The notes under the pieces: generated by a model | The model's database searches: none | What the model saw: only the letters and a program-made list of their open reading frames with translations | What the model was told of the DNA's origin: nothing | Made by a program: the position numbers and the translations under genes | Shown here: in pieces, positions 58,459-64,000 of the stretch | How the letters are laid out: every line of letters starts with the position of its first letter | Numbering within the stretch: position 1 is the first letter of the stretch | DNA from: Prosopocoilus inquinatus | Lineage: Eukaryota; Arthropoda; Insecta; Coleoptera; Lucanidae | Length of the DNA stretch: 64,000 bases | Direction: 5' to 3' | Assembly (NCBI GenBank): GCA_036172665.1 | Contig: CM069877.1 | Span: 26,995,001-27,059,000 of the forward strand

Positions 58459-58649
58459 CTATGAACCCCTTTTAGGCTCCCCAGAACCGCTTGCTTGACA
58501 CGGTATGCTCGGCCAAATGGTTTCACCAAGCAAGCGAGTTCTAAAATCATAAGTAAATCGGAAGTTAACAAACTGCAATCCACAGGAAAGTTTTCGCATA
58601 AGTGCGACGAGTGCCATACCAGTCCTGTGGATTCGCAATACGCCTTGCG

Positions 58650-59327
58650 TTAACCTAGGCAAGGTAACATTGGTGTCAGGTGTGGGGTTGTTATAAGTAT
58701 TGCTTTCTCTCTCTGTTCTTGAGGGATATATATATAGGGATATACCTGTCCTATCTCACTTGGGTGTGGTTGAGTAACTCCTTCTATAGCTACACCCCAG
58801 GAATCTTCTCGAATATTTATTGCCAAGGTATAACTACATGTATCAGTTTTAATTTGTGAAAAAAACCACCTACTTGGGCACTTATTCTTATAATTATCTG
58901 CTACCATGTCCTTAAGGAGCTTTATTGTTTCCTTATCAACATCTTTAATTACAACGTAGGGATTTCTCTCACATAGTTTTTCAGTTAATTTTGTTATGGT
59001 TTGAACATTAAGTAGCTTGTTTTTTAACTGTAGAAACATCCCATAATTAGAATTTCTTATCAATTCACTAAAAAGAGAAGCATAAAATGGTCTAATTGTG
59101 GATAGGATGTTAATTATGGTACCTTCATTAATTTGTGAGTTTGCATGTATATTAGTAACTTCAGGATTCGTCGCATATTTGAATAGTGCTTCTTCCACTA
59201 ACTTTTTTGCAGCTAAAGAGGCAATACGTAGTGATGTTATATTAAGCGAATATATATCCACTATAAGGTTATTTAAATTGACATGATTTCGCCTTTGTAT
59301 TGATATTCTCGAAATTAACTCTTTCAT
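58650..59327 (-). CDS. unidentified ORF, 225 codons
   Basis: I do not recognise this protein. The frame is open from about 59388 (no stop back to a TAA), with the first ATG at 59327. The N-terminal two thirds look alpha-helical (RIASLAAKKLVEEALFKYAT, IINILSTIRPFYASLFSELI, FLQLKNKLLNVQTITKLTEK). The C-terminal third is mixed (CSYTLAINIREDSWGVAIEG, QVYPYIYIPQEQREKAILIT). No signal peptide, zinc motif or catalytic signature is visible. Its neighbours are a MULE relic upstream and no partner gene. In this neighbourhood an open frame this long is unusual. It could be a domesticated or viral-derived fragment, a retroelement Gag or a host exon; the sequence does not decide. Confidence 0.45.
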   Translation of the reverse strand: MKELISRISIQRRNHVNLNNLIVDIYSLNITSLRIASLAAKKLVEEALFKYATNPEVTNIHANSQINEGTIINILSTIRPFYASLFSELIRNSNYGMFLQLKNKLLNVQTITKLTEKLCERNPYVVIKDVDKETIKLLKDMVADNYKNKCPSRWFFSQIKTDTCSYTLAINIREDSWGVAIEGVTQPHPSEIGQVYPYIYIPQEQREKAILITTPHLTPMLPCLG

Positions 59328-59606
59328 TAAACTAGGATATAGGGTTATTATCGCCTTGTAGATGTTTATCCAAATTTTTGTAAACAGAGTTTAAGAACAG
59401 GGTTATTTCGGAACTTCTTACAAAAAACTCGCAACTTATCCAAAAAATGCAACTGTTGCAAATAGAAGTTAAAAATAATATAAGGAACCTTTTTTTACAT
59501 TATAGAAAATGTAATAAATTTTAGAAACAGCAAAAATTGCAGAGACTAAAAGCTGATGATGTGTCATTGGAAGTAGACTTAAAATTCCTTTAAAATGATA
59601 TGCCAC

Positions 59607-60364
59607 TCAAGTCACTATGCCATTTGAGACTATAGATTCATATGAGAATTGTACAAAATTGTAATACCTATTCATACGCCCTACGTAATTATCTTCAAAC
59701 CAATTCAAGAGTGGTTGGAGCTCTGCAGGTAAAACATCGGCCAAAACATCGATAGCAGCGTCCAAATTTGCAATGGGAATAAACGCCAAAGATGTTACCA
59801 TTCTGGCATTCAAAGCGAATTGTGCATCGTTGTTGTATTCTCTAAGAAGTCCCATTGTACCCAAATGCTTTCTCATATTTTGAGCTAAATGAAAAAAGCA
59901 ACCGTTGATGTTCACATCTGGAAAACCATCTTTCATGGCAGTAATTGCTGCTTGTTCAAAATCGCAGTGGATTGCTGTGGGTTGCAAATTTGGAATGAAT
60001 CATTTAACTAATTCAATCAGTCGGTTGTATGTGGCTCGTTGTTTGTTTGGCAGTAGGGGATAAAATATAGGGTGCACACCATTATTTTTGACAGCCATAA
60101 CAGTGTATACTTGGGAAAATAGTGGTGGCGCCACTGAAAATGTACCATCAGCATACCAAGTAGTCCCTTGTAAATATTGAATCCAACTTTGCCTTCCAAA
60201 AATCAAAATCCTATTGAGTCCTTCTTCGTCATCCGCCAATAAAAAAATTTCTTCAATACCAGGTTGTATACAGTAAATTCTATAAGACTCCGGTAATACT
60301 AGTTGGTCAAGACTCGCAGGATTCGGTGGAGCAGCTTGAATCGCATTGCGTTTGCGTCTAACTA
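59607..60364 (-). pseudogene. MULE (Phantom-type) transposase relic
   Basis: Minus strand. It reads QAAPPNPASLDQLVLPESYR, then the MULE core: TTWYADGTFSVAPPLFSQVY (first Asp), PTAIHCDFEQAAITAM (second Asp) and GCFFHLAQNMRKHLG. A TGA at 59997-59999 interrupts the single frame where relatives have Trp (LVK-stop-FIPN). After VGRMNRY the frame is lost, and the third acidic residue and zinc domain are missing. No terminal inverted repeats were found. Confidence 0.85.
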
Positions 60365-60619
60365 ATTTTTTTTAGCGTAGCTGTTTGGAAGTCTAGCTTG
60401 AGCAGCTTGTAACGCGCCGACACGTCACTGATTTTGTTGTTAAACGGAACAACCAATTACAATAACAAACTGTCTCAACACAATAGAAAAAGAGATTACT
60501 CTAATTGGCACGTAATTCAGAAACTGTCAAAATTTAACTTCTGACTCATAAATAGGCTATATGTTTTATCTATTTCAATAAAAATCGTGATCGTCTAATT
60601 AAATTTGTAGGACCTTACC
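60365..60619. other. MULE upstream flank, non-coding
   Basis: Short AT-rich stretch without supported features. Confidence 0.35.
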
Positions 60620-63600
60620 TGTGACGTAACTCAAGACTCGTTGTTGGTGCGGTCGCGCAATAAATTTGAGAGATTTAAGGAACTAAGTACGTTAAAATAA
60701 AAATGCGAGATATTAACTCTAATTTACTTCGTTTATTGAGAAAAACGAGGGGAAAAAACTCCGTTACCAGCCCCCCTAGGAATCTGGTAAATGAGCGTAA
60801 AAACCCTCGTGAATTTATACGTCAATACAGCGATTACCCAATATAGCAGTTGCGAGCAATACAGTAAGACTCAGCTAACAGATTTCAATCTCGAATATAG
60901 TTGCGATCTAACTTAACCAACATTTCTGGTGGAATCGAGTTCGCTTAGCACAATAATCTCCACGGGACTTTGTCCTCGATTTGATTACCAATAAAAATAA
61001 TGTCTCTATTGAGCTCTGTTTAGGTACAGCGATTGCCACTTAAGATCGTACTCTAAAACGACACTCTGACCAAATCAACCAATGTACAGCGTGACACGTG
61101 AGTCTACAGTGTACTTTAATTAGGTGAATTAATTTCCTAATTAGTTAGATGTTTGGGGAAAGTGGGTGATACGAGATGCGGTTCTTAGTGATCTATTTGC
61201 AGAGGTATACACAGTGATCGCTTTTAGTTTTTCACGGATGTCCCCTTGGGACCCCCCCTAAAGCTAGATTAATTAATTCTTCTGGCCAGGAACTTTGTCT
61301 ACTCGAAACCAGGTATAGGGGTTGAGGTACAGTGACTCTCGGTTATTTTCCCCCTGTATATTTTCGTCGCCTAAAGCTGTTACCCACTTGGTGGACCCGA
61401 TTGACCGCTGATAATGACCGTACACTATGGGTGCTTAAGTCCAGTGGTCGCAAAGTCAATCCTCTATATTCTCCCGCAATATATCTCAGCTAATAAACCC
61501 CAACTGGTAAAACCCACGGGTTTGAAGAAATGCTCGTTTCGTGAGTTGAGCGCTTAATTTCGTTTCAGAATCTTTGGCCTCGGAATTTGTAAGAAAGTCG
61601 TACTGGAAATTAACTTGGCCTTGATTTCTGGTGATAAACACTTAATTAGTCGGCAGATATAACTTGCCTTTCGACCAGGGGTTCAAACTGGGACAACTCT
61701 CGTAATCACTCAGATCCCAGTTGTGAGCGAGATCACTAAATGATACGAGGGTTCCCAAAGGTGACAGAAACACTTCTACAATTGGTACACTAGACTGGAG
61801 ATTTCAGTAGATTAGTGGTAAAGTTAACTACTTTGGTTGATCAAGTCGCAGAACGCGTACTCCGACGAACTTAGTGACATACACTGATTTAAACTTAAAT
61901 ATGACAATTCAACAATTAAAATACTAGTAATTTATCAGGCAAAGTTGGGAACGTCAACCAACTGTGTGTTTAATTATGTAAATTCAAACTGACTCGAATG
62001 CGAACTCGATTATTGAATTTCAAAGCTCTCTGTCTACAATTATGATTCGATTAAAAGGGTTTGGAATCAATTAAAACCACCAAAAATGCGGCGATGCAAT
62101 AATGATTAAATGACCTTTTACCTAACTGTCCAAGTCCGAGTAATTTGCGCACCCCTCACTCTGTTTTAAAACACTCGCGTCGATTCCGTGTGCGAAAGCA
62201 AAAATTTATTAAAATGCCTTTCAAACACTTGAAGCTACACCCGTAATGGTGACTGAAAACACGATTATGGAACACAACTTACTTAAGACAAACTACTAAA
62301 TTCAAAATTGCAACTCGGCGTTTGGTATTCAACCGGTCTTTTCAGATGACAAAATCTGACTCCTTCATTAAAATAACTTTTCCCTTTTCCACCCTCGTTA
62401 GTGAGCCCCACCCGGTTTTCGAAAAGAGCTTGACAACACCCCCAACCAATCGACACCGTTTTCGAAAAGTTCCTGTCCACTCCTCCTTTTAGAAAACGCC
62501 CCAGTAATACATTTACACGCATAACTCACCGTAAATGTCCCATCTCGAAGTCTGTTTCTTTTCTTTTAAAATTTTGAACATGCACTCGCTTTACAAGTGA
62601 CTGATTTATTATTTCCTTTGCGAAAGTTAAAATTCGTTTTAACGTTATCGCCTTCCAAAAACAACTCGACCCCCCACAATGATTTTCAAAATCATCTCAT
62701 CTTACATAACCGGCTCTTACCCTATTAAAGCGTGACTGACACTCCTTCACAAAATGAAACAAAACGAATACATTCTAAAATCTTGGCAATACCCTGCTGT
62801 TACTGAAGTGTTTTGTACTTAAAATTTATTGCCTCTTGTAAACCTACAACGACCCGTCTCAACCGTTTCAGGCGTCACTAGAACTTCTACGAAAAACAAT
62901 ATTTGTCTGTTATTTGTAATTTGTTCCATAATCGAAAATCAATCACGATTTGTTTATAAGCAAATCCGCGGCCGTTTCATTCGCCCCTACTAGAAATGCG
63001 CAGTTTGCTCCGACGAACGAGCAATTTCTAGTTTTCCCCCAAAACGGAAGCGTCTGGTTCGCCACCCCCTGGATGAATTCGCTGGTAGCTGCTGCTGCTC
63101 CTCTCCCTTCCTAGATTGGCTCCTAAATTCCCCCCCCCCCCCCAGACAGAAACATACATGCAAGCCCAGACACGATAACCGCCCGCGAACTCGCCATGGC
63201 CAATATACGCAATACCAACTAACTCAAACCTCCACTGAACAGACAAAAATCCCCTACACGAGGCACGAAAAAAAATAAAAATAAAATTACCATCCCCTTC
63301 AACTTATGAAACCCCCCGCACAACTACGCCGCTGGTCCTGCCTTCTGTGCGCCCCTATTCGTCAGACTCGCTAGCTGCGACTCCATTCTCACGCACATCT
63401 ATAAACAGTTTAACAGCTCACTAAATTAATGCTGTCTTCCAATAACCCCTACGTGCATCTGAAACATTCCCACTGCACTAATTCACTAATAATATCATTT
63501 AAACCGTAGTACTCCTTAATCACCCAACCACTGTTAATTAACTTAACTATACACCTCTTTAATCACCAACTACTTGATCTCACTTCACCTTGTTTTAATC

Positions 63601-63891
63601 ATCCACCATAATCTTAAACCACTTCTCCCGATCAAATAACCACTAGTCACCACAATTACCACCCCTAATCCTAAACTATCGCCACTATTTAACTGGACTG
63701 CTTTATCACTAATTTCTGATTAACTTCGCCCCTCCATACACTAACAACACATGGATTGATTACACACTCGTTAAGCCCCCCTCGTAACAATCATTGCACT
63801 TCTAACTTCCGATTTCCTCCTTAATTCCACCTCGCACTTCTTCAATCGATATAACACCTTGAATAATCTCTGTTTATTTAAGCGCTATAAT
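60620..63891 (+). repeat. candidate very long LTR (non-coding)
   Basis: No open frame or known domain over 3.3 kb. It starts TGTGACGTAACTCAAG, a common arthropod gypsy LTR start. At 63892 CCGGCGACCCGAAG resembles a tRNA-Arg-type primer site (TGGCGACC), preceded by a TATAA-like word. It contains a 14-C run (63130-63143) and several CCCCC tracts. If this reading is right the internal region begins at 63892 and runs off the window. The evidence is thin. Confidence 0.3.
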
Positions 63892-64000
63892 CCGGCGACC
63901 CGAAGTAGTATAGCAAGCGGGATCCTAGGACACTTCGATGGCATGTTCCATCCGAAGAGACCACCGTTGAAATCCAACCCCAATTGTAGGGGGTGTTTTT
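63892..64000 (+). other. window end, possible retroelement leader
   Basis: Follows the possible primer site. It contains CACTTCGATGGCATGTTCCA and ends in TTGTAGGGGGTGTTTTT. No gene. Confidence 0.3.

Overview
This is a eukaryotic window, almost certainly from an insect or related arthropod. It is AT-rich, has spliced transposase genes with GT-AG introns, and holds P-element (THAP), DD41D mariner, piggyBac, pogo, PIF/Harbinger, Phantom-type MULE, Tc1, Ty3/gypsy and BEL/Pao sequences. I found no convincing single-copy host gene, no rRNA or tRNA gene and no CRISPR array. Every protein I could assign comes from a mobile element. The window reads as a heterochromatin-like graveyard of nested transposons, with a few copies that still look nearly intact.

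Layout. 1-20.3 kb is one deep nest: a minus-strand Ty3/gypsy element (Gag with an N-terminal SAP-like domain and a coiled-coil repeat array; pol broken by stops) has a 15-kb PIF/Harbinger element in its 5' LTR (5194-20154, CTG duplication). The Harbinger carries a complete P element (7771-14475, 8-bp duplication CCCGAAAC) and a pogo element (15279-18190) that sits inside its Myb/SANT gene. The P element in turn carries a DD41D mariner with long inverted repeats (8226-10514). The P transposase (three exons, about 877 codons) and the DD41D transposase (two exons, 354 codons) are open after splicing.

20.3-31.4 kb: palindromic repeats, MITEs and 17.6-like gypsy relics. One RT is split at a TTAA site by a 3.9-kb insertion. 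A piggyBac (27.8-30.5 kb) has two in-frame TGA codons. 31.4-38.8 kb: two further, distinct piggyBacs, each with exact target duplications (CTAA and TTAA). All three piggyBacs share an unusual end design: a 16-bp tip followed directly by a 16-18-bp palindrome whose sequence is private to each element.

38.8-50 kb: a decayed 17.6-like gypsy element with a tRNA-Ser-like primer site, a DDE transposase relic, a BEL/Pao RT relic and a Harbinger end fragment. 51.1-57.2 kb: a large inverted repeat (arms about 1.3 kb) around a Tc1 element and a mariner relic. Part of its arms belongs to the same family as the palindrome at 20.3 kb. 57.7-60.4 kb: a CpG-rich MITE, an unidentified 225-codon ORF and a MULE transposase relic. 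60.6-64.0 kb is non-coding and may be one very long LTR.

The elements do not form a pathway. Their relation is stratigraphic: the target duplications give an order of insertion. Family calls come from motifs read by eye; none was checked against a database.
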